This document shows, piece after piece, positions 26,864-38,294 of a stretch of 64,000 nucleotides of DNA (positions within the stretch are counted from its first letter, which is position 1; each line of letters begins with the position of its first letter). Source of the DNA: Omphiscola glabra (lineage: Eukaryota > Mollusca > Gastropoda > Lymnaeidae); assembly GCA_964017045.1 (NCBI GenBank), contig OZ024797.1:12493062-12557061 (forward strand), written 5' to 3'. The notes below the pieces were generated by a model, which saw only the letters and a list, made by a program, of their open reading frames with translations, did no database searches and was not told the DNA's origin. The translations under genes were made by a program, and so were the position numbers.

Positions 26864-27420
26864 GTTTGTTTCTGGCTAATCTGACCGCCCCCAAGGCGCC
26901 CCCCCCCCCCAGCTAGGAATTCATCAAATATTTACCCGCTGAAGGAGAAATTGACTTTGACCTTGAAGATGTTGACCTTGACCTTACGGATCCGATTTTA
27001 CAATTTAATTTGTATGTTGGACGAAACCAAGGGACCGCAGAAGAGCTCTTTCTGTCACATACAGACCTTTACCAAATTTTAAATATTGAGAAAATCCAGA
27101 CGTGTAAGCAATCTTGCGACTTCTTTTTACTTTGATGTTACTTTGGCCGACTACTTCTTACTTTGATGTTACTTTGGCCGACTTGTTCAAACTTTGAGGT
27201 CCACTTTGGCAAATGACCTCAAAATTTGAATAGACTAAGGCCTCCCTTTAGTTAAATGCAACCCTGGCCCTTAAGTATGAAAGATATAATAACATTTTTA
27301 CAAAAATCTACTAAACTTTATACATTAGTAAATTTTCCATGCAATGAGATATTTGGAAAGCAATATTCAACCTAAATATTTCCATATGTGGATAATATTT
27401 TTGTTTTTATGGACAACAAC
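26864..27420. other. Intergenic DNA with a duplicated promoter-like word
   Basis: No gene was seen. A block of about 45 bp at 27033-27078 (CAGAAGAGCT, then TTCTGTCACA and CAGACCTTTACCA) recurs with few changes at 28646-28684, about 100 bp upstream of the start of lectin gene 3. Short repeats with ACTTTGATGTTACTTTGGCC lie at 27129-27182. Confidence 0.55.
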
Positions 27421-27932
27421 TTCTTCTTCTTCTCCCATATATTAAGGGCCCACGATCAATGTATTGATCATTCTGGCTCCTATGAATGTAGAGGGGATTT
27501 GCAATGTTTCTGTGTCTGGTGTTGATGAGGATATTTCACTGCTTGAAAGAGTTACTTAGTGAGGGTATCATGCACTGGGGGCTGGAAGGTCTGAGGTAAT
27601 AGACGCAAATGAGTCAATTATTGTCGCCCTAACTGTTCCCTTTGAAAGCTTGTTCCAGTCCCTGATTGTCTTTGGCAGGAATGAGCAGTTCCTATACTGG
27701 CTTCTCGCTTGTATGACCCGGAACTGTCTGTCATGGCCTCGACGCTTTCTATGGTGGAGCAGAACGAGTTTCTGTTTAATGCCAGAGCAGTGGAGTAGTC
27801 CATTATTTATCTTGTAAATCATGGAGAGCCTGGATAGTCGTCGTCGTTCCTCCAATAGTGACCAGCCCAGTGTTTCCAGCATGCTACCAACACTAGAGGT
27901 ATTCTTGTAGCGGTTCAGGACAAAGAATAATT
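27421..27932 (-). mobile_element. LINE 3' end (C-terminus plus 3' tail)
   Basis: The minus strand encodes a typical end of a non-LTR polyprotein: MLETLGWSLLEERRRLSRL, then MIYKINNGLL, RQFRVIQARSQYRNCSFLP and IRDWNKLS, stopping at 27568. Beyond it lies a non-coding tail with AAGGGCCCACGATCAA and a GAA-rich end at about 27421-27434. The same tail recurs at 53349-53500. It is 5'-truncated. Confidence 0.85.
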
Positions 27933-28070
27933 ATAAAGAAAAATCCCTTAGCACTAATCAAAATACACCTTTTCTCCATAAAAAATTAATTAATTTGTTG
28001 AATGAAAGAAAATAATGATAAAAAAAAATTGACAAACGATTGTCAGAGAAAAACTTTTTATCGTTGATAA

Positions 28071-28160
28071 TAAAGTTTACAGTAATTGTTCTGTGGTCCA
28101 ACTTGCATTGCTAATTAAAGTTTACAGTAATTGTTCTGTGGTCCAACTTGCATTGCTAAG
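28071..28160. repeat. 45-bp tandem duplication
   Basis: Two nearly identical copies starting TAAAGTTTACAGTAATTG at 28071 and 28116. Confidence 0.93.
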
Positions 28161-28753
28161 TAAAGTTAAAAAAACAACAACACATGTATCTAACATTTTG
28201 TTTTATTCAGCAAAAAACACAAAATATTTAACAATTTTTCCATTATTATGTACCTTAGCTTCATGCCTTCTTCCTCATTTCTATCCAAAAGTCATGAGAC
28301 ATCCAAAGCACTGGGGCGGTCTTCTTATCTCAACCACAGTTCGTGACGTATGCTTCCATAAGTTCTATAAACTTATCTAGTTTATAAGCAAGAAAAACAA
28401 ATACGTTAATATAATCTTATCTTAAACCAAGCGGGATTGAATATTTAAAAAAAAAATACAATGCCAGCAAAAAAGACAGAGTGCCACTCATGGCCAGTTA
28501 AACCAGTCGAAGTGCCGACATTTTTTTCTCCTCACTTCTATTTCGAATGTGCTGATAGGAATTAAAAGTACCAAGGTTTGTAATCATGGAGACTATAATT
28601 TTTAAATATTATTTTCGCCAACAATGCTTTTAACATTAAAAAACCACAGAAGAGCTCATTCTGTCACACACAGACCTTTACCATTTGCAGAAGTTTTATG
28701 TGATTTCGAGGATAATAAAATAATTTCAGTTGCCCACTTTAGAAATTCTCAAC

Positions 28754-31700
28754 ATGTTTTTAACAATTTTAATATGGGCAGTTGTTTTCACTCTAGGTGA
28801 GATGTTTGTGAGACGTTTGTGAGATGCTTGTCACAATAACAAAATTAATTTTTTTAAAAACAATTACTGCTACTTTGTATTTTTCATTATTGGCACACAT
28901 TAATGCATAGATATGTTGTTTTTTTGCTGCGTTTTCAAGACATTCGGAAGACTGGTTTAGTATGAAGAATTATTGAATTGAAGATATGGATCGCTGCTTT
29001 TAAAAATTCAATTAAATAATGTATTTTGTGTATTAAGTTGCATCTTCACATGGTCAGTAACATCTTCACATATCCAGTAACATCTTCACATGGCCAGTAA
29101 CATCTTCAAATGGCCAGTAACATCTTCACATGGCCAGTAACATCTTCACATGGCCAGTAACATCTTCACATTGTCAGTAACATCTTCACATGGCCAGTAA
29201 CATCTTCACATGGCCAGTAACATCTTCACATGGCCAGTAACATCTTCACATGGCCAGTAACATCTTCGCATTGTCAGTAACATCTTTACATGGCCAGTAA
29301 CATCTTCACATGGCCAGTAACATCTTCACATGGCCAGTAACATCTTCACATGGCCAGTAACATCTTCAAATTGTCAGTAACATCTTCACATGGCCAGTAA
29401 CATCTTCACATTGTCAGTAACATCTTCACATGGCCAGTAACATCTTCACATGACCAATAACATCTTCACATGGCCAGTAACATCTTCACATGGCCAGTAA
29501 AATCTTCACATGGCCAATAACATCTTCACATGGCCAGTAACATCTTTACATGACCAGTAACATCTTCACATGGCCAGTAACATCTTCACATGGCCAGTAA
29601 CATCTTCACATGGCCAGTAACATCTTCAAATGGCCAGTAACATCTTCACATGGCCAGTAACATCTTCACATGGCCAGTAACATCTTCACATGGCCAGTAA
29701 CATCTTCACATGGCCAGTAACATCTTCACATGGCCAGTAACATCTTCACATGGCCAGTAACATCTTCACATGGCCAGTAACATCTTCACATTGTCAGTAA
29801 CATCTTTACATGGCCAGTAACATCTTCACATGGCCAGTAACATCTTCACATGGCCAGTAACATCTTCACATTGTCAGTAACATCTTCACATAGCCAGTAA
29901 CATCTTCACATTGTCAGTAACATCTTCACATGGCAAGTAACATCTTCACATGGCCAATAACATCTTCACATGGCCAGTAATATCTTCACATGGCCAGTAA
30001 AATCTTCACATGGCCAATAACATCTTCACATGGCCAGTAACATCTTTACATGACCAGTAACATCTTGACATGGCCAGTAACATCTTCACATGGCCAGTAA
30101 CATCTTCACATGGCCAGTAACATCTTCACATGGCCAGTAACATCTTCACATGGCCAGTAACATCTTCACATGGCCAGTAACATCTTCACATGGCCAGTAA
30201 CATCTTCACATGGCCAGTAACATCTTCACATGGCCAGTAACATCTTCACATGGCCAGTAACATCTTCACATGGCCAGTAACATCTTCACATTGTCAGTAA
30301 CATCTTTACATGGCCAGTAACATCTTCACATGGCCAGTAACATCTTCACATGGCCAGTAACATCTTCACATGGCCAGTAACATCTTCACATTGTCAGTAA
30401 CATCTTCACATGGTCAGTAACATCTTCACATTGTCAGTAACATCTTCACATGGCCAGTAACATCTTCACATTGTCAGTAACATCTTCACATGGCCAGTAA
30501 CATCTTCACATGGCCAATAACATCTTCACATGGCCAGTAACATCTTCACATAGCCAGTAACATCTTCACATGGCCAGTAACATCTTCACATTGTCAGTAA
30601 CATCTTCACATGGCCAGTAACATCTTCACATGGCCAATAACATCTTCACATGGCCAGTAACATCTTCACATGGCCAGTAAAATCTTCACATGGCCAATAA
30701 CATCTTCACATGGCCAGTAACATCTTTACATGACCAGTAACATCTTCACATGGCCAGTAACATCTTCACATGGCCAGTAACATCTTCACATGGCCAGTAA
30801 CATCTTCAAATGGCCAGTAACATCTTCACATGGCCAGTAACATCTTCACATGGCCAGTAACATCTTCACATGGCCAGTAACATCTTCACATGGCCAGTAA
30901 CATCTTCACATGGCCAGTAACATCTTCACATGGCCAGTAACATCTTCACATGGCCAGTAACATCTTCACATTGTCAGTAACATCTTTACATGGCCAGTAA
31001 CATCTTCACATGGCCAGTAACATCTTCACATGGCCAGTAACATCTTCACATTGTCAGTAACATCTTCACATAGCCAGTAACATCTTCACATTGTCAGTAA
31101 CATCTTCACATGGCAAGTAACATCTTCACATGGTCAGTAACATCTTCACATGGCCAGTAATATCTTCACATGGCCAGTAAAATCTTCACATGGCCAATAA
31201 CATCTTCACATGGCCAGTAACATCTTTACATGACCAGTAACATCTTCACATGGCCAGTAACATCTTCACATGGCCAGTAACATCTTCACATGGCCAGTAA
31301 CATCTTCACATGGCCAGTAACATCTTCACATGGCCAGTAACATCTTCACATGGCCAGTAACATCTTCACATGGCCAGTAACATCTTCACATGGCCAGTAA
31401 CATCTTCACATGGCCAGTAACATCTTCACATGGCCAGTAACATCTTCACATGGCCAGTAACATCTTCACATTGTCAGTAACATCTTTACATGGCCAGTAA
31501 CATCTTCACATGGCCAGTAACATCTTCACATGGCCAGTAACATCTTCACATGGCCAGTAACATCTTCACATTGTCAGTAACATCTTCACATGGTCAGTAA
31601 CATCTTCACATTGTCAGTAACATCTTCACATGGCCAGTAACATCTTCACATTGTCAGTAACATCTTCACATGGCCAGTAACATCTTCACATGGCCAATAA

Positions 31701-34203
31701 CATCTTCACATGGCCAGTAACATCTTCACATAGCCAGTAACATCTTCACATGGCCAGTAACATCTTCACATTGTCAGTAACATCTTCACATGGCCAATAA
31801 CATCTTCACATGGCCAGTAAAAACTTCACATGGCCTGTATCATCTTCACATGGCCAGTAACATCTTCACATGGTCAGTAACATTTTCACATTGTCAGTAA
31901 CATCTTCACATTGTCAGTAACATCTTCACATTGTCAGTAACATCTTCACATGGTCAGTAACATCTTCACATGGCCAGTAACATCTTCACATGGCCAGTAA
32001 CATCTTCAAATGGCCAGTAACATCTTCACATGGCCAGTAACATCTTCACATGGCCAGTAACATCTTCACATGGCCAGTAACATCTTCAAATGGCCAGTAA
32101 CATCTTCACATGGCCAGTAACATCTTCACATGGCCAGTAACATCTTCACATGGCCAGTAACATCTTCACATGGCCAGTAACATCTTCACATGGCCAGTAA
32201 CATCTTCACATGGCCAGTAACATCTTCACATGGCCAGTAACATCTTCACATTGTCAGTAACATCTTTACATGTCCAGTAACATCTTCACATGGCCAGTAA
32301 CATCTTCACATGGCCAGTAACATCTTCACATGGCCAGTAACATCTTCACATTGTCAGTAACATCTTCACATGGCCAGTAACATCTTCACATTGTCAGTAA
32401 CATCTTCACATGGCCAGTAACATCTTCACATGGCCAATAACATCTTCACATGGCCAGTAATATCTTCACATGGCCAGTAAAATCTTCACATGGCCAATAA
32501 CATCTTCACATGGCCAGTAACATCTTAACATGACCAGTAACATCTTCACATGGCCAGTAACATCTTCACATGGCCAGTAACATCTTCAAATGGCCAGTAA
32601 CATCTTCACATGGCCAGTAACATCTTCACATGGCCAGTAACATCTTCACATGGCCAGTAACATCTTCACATGGCCAGTAACATCTTCACATGGCCAGTAA
32701 CATCTTCACATGGCCAGTAACATCTTCACATAGCCAGTAACATCTTCACATGGCCAGTAACATCTTCACATTGTCAGTAACATCTTCACATGGCCAGTAA
32801 CATCTTCACATTGTCAGTAACATCTTCACATGGTCAGTAACATCTTCACATGGCCAGTAACATCTTCACATGGCCAGTAACATCTTCACATGGCCAGTAA
32901 CATCTTCACATGGTCAGTAACATCTTCACATGGCCAGTAACATCTTCACATAGCCAGTAACATCTTCACATGGCCAGTAACATTTTCACATAGCAACACC
33001 AAAGTCATTGGCTTCCTAAAGTATCAACTTTGTTTACGATACAATTGAAATCTCGCTGAAAATGTACCTTTTTTTATATAAATCTTGGTTTACAGTACAA
33101 TATAACTTTTAAAATTTAGCTTCTATACCTCTCGTATCACAGCAGAGAAAATTTTGATTTCTTAACAACGTCAATTATTTGGGGGGGGGGGGGGGGGGTA
33201 ATTGTGATATTTTACCCAAAACAAATAATAATTTGAAAGAAAATCTAATGTTGCTGATGCCTCCACCACACGTTTTGACGTTGTGACGATGTGAGTCATG
33301 ACGTCGTGACGATGTGACGTTGAAACGTTGAAGATGTTATGTCGTGTTGTTGTGGCGCCGTGAATTTGTCTCATTGTGAGTTCTATGATTATCGAATCTT
33401 TGAAATGCAAAATCGTTTTAAAGTCATTGCCTACATCTATTGAAACACAAACAAACACGCCAAACTATGGCCCTTATAATGAAACTAAAGAATCCCGGGA
33501 AATAAAAGAGAAGCATTTAAAAATACATACTTGTTTTCCCATGTTGCTTATTTCGCTTGCATTTGCACAATAACAAGTCGTAGTAAAGGCGACCCGAAGA
33601 CGTCACGCCATTAGTAAATATAATACCCCCAAAATGTAAATATCTTTTTATTTGCTTGAGATAGGATCATCCCAGACAGTGAACGACTGCCCAGCAGCTA
33701 TCCCTAAAGACACTCATCTCCAAGTCCATGACGGTCTGTGCTACCAGTTCGTCCTGACGCCACACAAAACCCACACGGACGCCAAGAAGGCATGCGAGGC
33801 CAACGGTGGCACCTTGGCCATCGTCACATCCAAACCCATCCAGGACTACATCTACGACCAGGTGCTCCACACCTACAAGAGCGCATACGGCAAGTTCTGG
33901 ATCGGCCTCGACGACAGCGCCACCGAGGACACGTTCGTCTGGGAAGACGGCTCCGCCTTCAGCTACGAGAACTTCGCGCCCGGCCAAGGCTCGCAGAACA
34001 CCAGCCTCGCGGGTCACGTGACGCATCCTAACGAAGACTGTGTCCTGATTGACGCCAGCGACCACGGTAGGTGGCACGACTACCCGTGTGATAGGTCCTC
34101 ATTCTTATTCGTCACCACCGTGGAGGCCCATTCATACATCTGCCAGTACGCGCTTGCGGCCAGCACCCAAGCACCGGCAACTACTATCATATTTGTGACG
34201 TAG
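28754..34203 (+). CDS. Secreted C-type lectin-like protein, gene 3 (two exons)
   Basis: Exons are 28754-28796 and 33665-34203. The donor is GTGAGA and the acceptor follows CTTGAGATAG; the intron is phase 1, 4,868 bp, and most of it is a 20-bp minisatellite. The product has 193 residues. Residues 1-17 are the signal peptide (MFLTILIWAVVFTLGSS). The CTLD spans residues 23-176 with cysteines 23, 40, 58, 140, 156 and 174, NGGTLAIV at 60-67, WIGLDD and EDCVLID. The WND position reads WHD, and EPN or QPD is absent. NTS in the loop could be glycosylated. Unlike genes 1 and 2 it has a 17-residue tail after the domain, rich in Ala and Thr and without cysteines. It is probably a secreted recognition or matrix protein; the ligand is unknown. 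Exon 1 is assigned by its matching form (ATG, hydrophobic stretch, phase-1 donor) and needs transcript support because of the long intron. Confidence 0.88.
29041..32990. repeat. 20-bp minisatellite, about 197 units, in intron of gene 3
   Basis: The unit is CATCTTCACATGGCCAGTAA. From 29041 onward every unit is exactly 20 bp, with no insertion or deletion; variation is only by substitution (for example TTGTCAGTAA, TGGCCAATAA, CATCTTTACA). Marker variants repeat with an offset of 1,180 bp (59 units), showing that a block of about 29461-30600 was duplicated as 30641-31780. It fills about four fifths of the intron. Confidence 0.98.
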
Positions 34204-34320
34204 AGCAGCTTAGGCAGATGCTTATCTTTACCACTCAAGGTGACGGGTCAGCTTGTGTGTGTTGCACTGGCTCATGTTATTGAGTGCCATTGTATCACGT
34301 GGACATGTCTTAAACACATT

Positions 34321-34326
34321 AATAAA
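34321..34326 (+). terminator. Poly(A) signal of lectin gene 3
   Basis: AATAAA lies 118 bp after the stop codon. Confidence 0.75.
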
Positions 34327-34712
34327 TGCTTAGCGTTGTAATGATTTATATATAAATTTTTTTTTCATTTTTCATTTTAACCATATTAAATATTTCGTAT
34401 CATTCTTATTTTGGCTTCAATAAAAATCAAGCAAGTAATAATTGCGTTAATTATCGATAATCTATAATGATGCAGAGAAAGTTAAAACACGAACCTTAAG
34501 TTAAGACTAAGAAATAAATATATATTTAAAAAAACTAATTTTATTTTGAAAAACAAGTAATTAATGAAATGATATTTAAATAATAATTTAAAAAAAAAAA
34601 CACTAAAATATAAATATATACCGGTGTATTAAGTTTATTATTTTTTTGTTAGTGCTTATTGGTTTTAAAAATTTTTAAGTAGGCGAAATGGTAGGACGAG
34701 TAGAGCAACCAA

Positions 34713-34886
34713 CATTAGAAGAGAAATCCCCACCTTAGCCTACTCACATGAGCAATCTGGGGGAGTCGATCATTAGAAGAGAAATTCCCACCTTAGCCTA
34801 CTCACATGAGCAATCTGGGGGAGTCGATCATTAGAAGAGAAATTCCCACCTTAGCCTACTCACATGAGCAATCTGGGGGAGTCGAT
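34713..34886. repeat. 58-bp tandem repeat, 3 units
   Basis: Three almost identical units beginning CATTAGAAGAGAAAT and ending GGGGGAGTCGAT. Confidence 0.95.
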
Positions 34887-35081
34887 ACAGAGTAAAGGGC
34901 TCGTCTCCTGTTCTTCTTTCAAAAGACTGTATGTTATTGCCGTCTTCCACGGAGCTCATTGGGGAATTAAGGTGAATTAAAGATTAAACAAAAGTTTTAT
35001 TTAAGAAAAAAACTATTCATATTATCGCAAAAACAATAGCTATCTTTTTCCAAGGTTATTTACCGCAAACCCCCACCCCAA

Positions 35082-35285
35082 ACACATACAATTCGAGTGA
35101 ATGATGGTACTAATTACTAATACAAGCCAACTAGTACAACCAAACAGACCCAACCTACCAACACATACAATTCGAGTGAATGATGGTACTAATTACTATT
35201 ACAACCCAACTAGTACAACCAAACAGACCCAACCTACCAACACATACAATTCGAGTGAATGATGGTACTAATTACTAATACAACC
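35082..35285. repeat. 79-bp tandem repeat, about 2.6 units
   Basis: Units begin ACACATACAATTCGAGTGAA at 35082, 35161 and 35240, with few differences. Confidence 0.93.
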
Positions 35286-36172
35286 CCAAAGATCCCACCC
35301 ACCAAAAAAAAAACAACAAAACGAACAACAACAAAACACACAAACAAATATCCACATAACTCCAAACGCATGATTTATGACAGCGTCAGCATCTACTCTT
35401 TAACGAAACGTGGGATTAAATTAAATATCTCTATATTTGATAATGTCTCGTGTAATGTCCATAAATGAACAAAATTGACTCAGACTAGGGCTGAGCTGGG
35501 GGTCAATTTATTTTTTACAACCGTGCGGCTGCAGGTATTTTGAGACGGAAAAGGGTTATCTTTTCCTTTTCCATAATATGTTCAACGCAATAGGGAGGCA
35601 GTGAAAAGTAGATCATAAGTCATCAAAGTTGAATGATTCAAAACACTAATAGCTTAATGATATAACCCTAACACGGCAGTTATCGACCTTTTTGTGCCTT
35701 GACTTCTTTATGACATTTGCCAAGTTGTGGCGACCCCAAACAAAATTATATTTGAAATTGAGAAACATGTGTAGAGGAAAAGGTGGGGGGGGGGGGCAGA
35801 GCTTTTTTTTAACATAAAAAGGTGTTAATAGAGTAATTTGTTTTACGGGGGTGGAGAATAGCAGAAATAAGAGTGGAGGGGCTCAGTAGAGGGGGGCTCT
35901 GTAAGTCGATTCCCAGAAAATGTTTGATATGTTCACACGCAGATATAAAAGTACAAAATCAAATTTACATAGATAAAAATTAATTATATTTACCCACGGC
36001 ACAGCTGGTGAAAAGTATAATACAAGAAAGGTGCACATATTATTCCACAGACACAGTGAAAAATGGTTAAGTCTTGTAGTACTCCTGTGAGTCTGTTAAG
36101 ACACGTACATTTCTGTCTGCCTGTCACGGCCCACCTTCGTATTTATAGGGAGGGAGTCAGAATCCTTCAGTG

Positions 36173-37370
36173 CAGGGCCGTCTTAACAACATAGATGGGC
36201 ACAGCAATGCACTGGGGCCCCATAGCAACACAACACACCTGGGCCGTTAGAAGGGGGGGCACTCGCCCCATGCTAAAACTGTGGGGAGGGGGGCAAACAG
36301 TTTCTGTTCCCCACCAACTCACCAAGATGAATAAAAATGTAAAATAAAAATAAACATTCAATTAAGTTAAACTTCGACGAATTCAATTTATTGATACAAA
36401 AAAAAAAATCATTAAAAATCAATAATAGTTTTAAAACATGATCAGAAATAAACTATAAATAATCTCAGAGGAAGATAAATTATCATTATTTACAGATAGA
36501 ATACATTATTTAATATAAATCAACATAATCATTTGTGCACATAATTGTTTTATTATTGGTTCCAAGTCAATGGCCTTAAGGATGTCATTTTCCATGCACA
36601 TAAGTGAAAGCCAGTTCAAACATTTTTGTCCCACTGTACTGCAAAGCTGATTCTTTATGAGCTTCAATATTAAAAATGAACGTTCACCTGTACAGTTGGT
36701 TATCATCATGGACATGAGCGCAATCTCAACATTAGGAAATACGCTTTTCCAGTTGTCTGTAATTATTTGTTCATACAAATCAGCGACAGTGTCACAATTT
36801 TCATCAAGAACCAGGTAGTTCTTGTGATGCTTTCATTCATTTAATAGGTCATCCTTATTAAGGTCTTTGTGATACATATTAGCAGGTCTTTGTGATACAT
36901 ATTAGCTAGATCTTCATACTTTTTATTTAGCTCATCGGAATCAATCGTTTTTAACTTCGTAAAGAAGAAAAGCATGTGTACGTTGTGACAGGTCAGAGGT
37001 CAGGGAGTCCGAAATAGGAAGAAAAGTTTCGATTGGAAACATAAATTCTATCTTATCTTTTTTTTAATTCATATCTGGGAAAAAGTAAAACTTGTTGACG
37101 AGAGTTATTCCCCTTTAAAAGTTTTAAAATTGTCCAACTTTGATTCGCATTTATAATATTAATTTTGGAATGTGCTGATATGTATCGTGGGTTAAAATTG
37201 GGAAATTGGTAATTTTAAATAAAATTAAACTGCCAAAATCGTTCAATATTCATTAAAAAATTTGTAAAGCATGATTCCTCTATAAGAATGTCTCTTATCA
37301 ACGTGGGGCCCCCTACAAGCACTGGGTCCTGGGCCAGTGCCCAATGGACCCATGCCTTAAGACGGCACTG
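36173..37370 (-). mobile_element. hAT transposon remnant with transposase C-terminus
   Basis: The inverted ends are CAGGGCCGTCTTAAC on the left and CAGTGCCGTCTTAAG on the right (minus strand). CCTTCAG occurs just outside both ends (36164-36170 and 37372-37378), offset by 2 and 1 bp, so it is a probable but imperfect target-site duplication. The minus-strand frame 36778-36506 encodes part of the hAT C-terminal dimerisation region (VEIALMSMMITNCTGERSF, LKLIKNQLCSTVGQKCLN). It is about 1.2 kb, and the catalytic part is lost. Confidence 0.82.
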
Positions 37371-37378
37371 CCCTTCAG

Positions 37379-37695
37379 AACAGAAATTCTAGAAATTCAA
37401 TCGACAGAGATTTTGTTCTACCTCAATGTAGATCTTTCTGGAAACGTAAACACACTTTCTTGATCAATGGTGGTAGGTGACAAAGGAGAGGCAGCACACG
37501 TCAGTGACAAAACAAAACAAAACAAAAATTGGGGGTGGTTGGTAAAGGCTGCATGACACAGATCGTGGTCAACAAAAACGAGGTTAGCAAGGGTTATAAT
37601 ACCTTCACTCTTAAAATAAAGGAGCAGATTTGCTACGTGACTGAGAGGTTTGTGAATGAACCGAAGGAATGGTGTGAAAATTTTGCTAACGCACT
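37379..37695. other. Short intergenic segment
   Basis: About 300 bp between the hAT remnant and the 21-bp array. Nothing recognised. Confidence 0.5.
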
Positions 37696-38052
37696 GTGAA
37701 AGCACACCTATGCATAGTGAAAGCACAACTATGCACAGTGAAAGCACAACTATGCACTGTGAAAGCACAACTCTGCACAGTGAAAGCACAACTCTGCACA
37801 GTGAAATCACAACTCTGCACAGTGAAAGCACAACTATGCACAGTGAAAGCACAACTATGCACAGTGAAAGCACAACTCTGCACAGTGAAAGCACAACTAT
37901 GCACAGTGAAAGCACAACTATGCACAGTGAAAGCACAACTATGCGCAGTGAAAGCACAACTCTGCACAGTGAAAGCACAACTATGCACAGTGAAAGCACA
38001 ACTATGCACAGTGAAAGCACAACTTTTCACAGTGAAAGCACAACAGCGCACA
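37696..38052. repeat. 21-bp minisatellite, 17 units
   Basis: The unit is GTGAAAGCACAACTATGCACA with A/C and T/C variants. Its period is a multiple of three, so several frames on both strands are open across it (for example a seven-residue repeat ESTTMHS). I treat these as artefacts of the repeat. Confidence 0.95.
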
Positions 38053-38154
38053 CGCACATTTATTTTATGTTTGGATTCACTCTCACTATATGGCTTCCAT
38101 TCCTCACTCTCTTTATATTCGCTCCCTTTACCCCATATTACTCTTATTCCATAT

Positions 38155-38294
38155 CTTCCTACTCTTTCTACTCTCGAGTTTCTCTCTTTCTTTCTCCCTG
38201 TCTCTCTTTTTCTCTTTCTCTTTCTCTGTCTGTCTGCCTGCCTGTCTGTCGGTCTATCTAATCGATCCATCCATTGATCCATCCATCCCTCCAT
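38155..38294. repeat. CT-rich and ATCC-type low-complexity DNA
   Basis: A pyrimidine-rich run (TCTTT and CTGTCTG words) passes into CCAT/ATCC repeats that end exactly where lectin homology begins at 38295. Confidence 0.85.

Larger units (their letters stand above)
34327..36163. other. Intergenic DNA downstream of gene 3
   Basis: AT-rich sequence holding two short tandem repeats (listed separately) and a G-rich stretch near 35785-35796. No gene was recognised. Confidence 0.5.

Noticed and set aside
26506..26916. 136-codon frame with Pro/Leu and TVTLQQEE repeats
   Set aside because: Built mainly from the 27-bp and 33-bp tandem repeats; no homology recognised.
29041..32990. Telomeric or CRISPR-type repeat
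   Set aside because: The 20-bp unit is not a telomere motif and there are no spacers; it sits inside an intron with fixed flanks.
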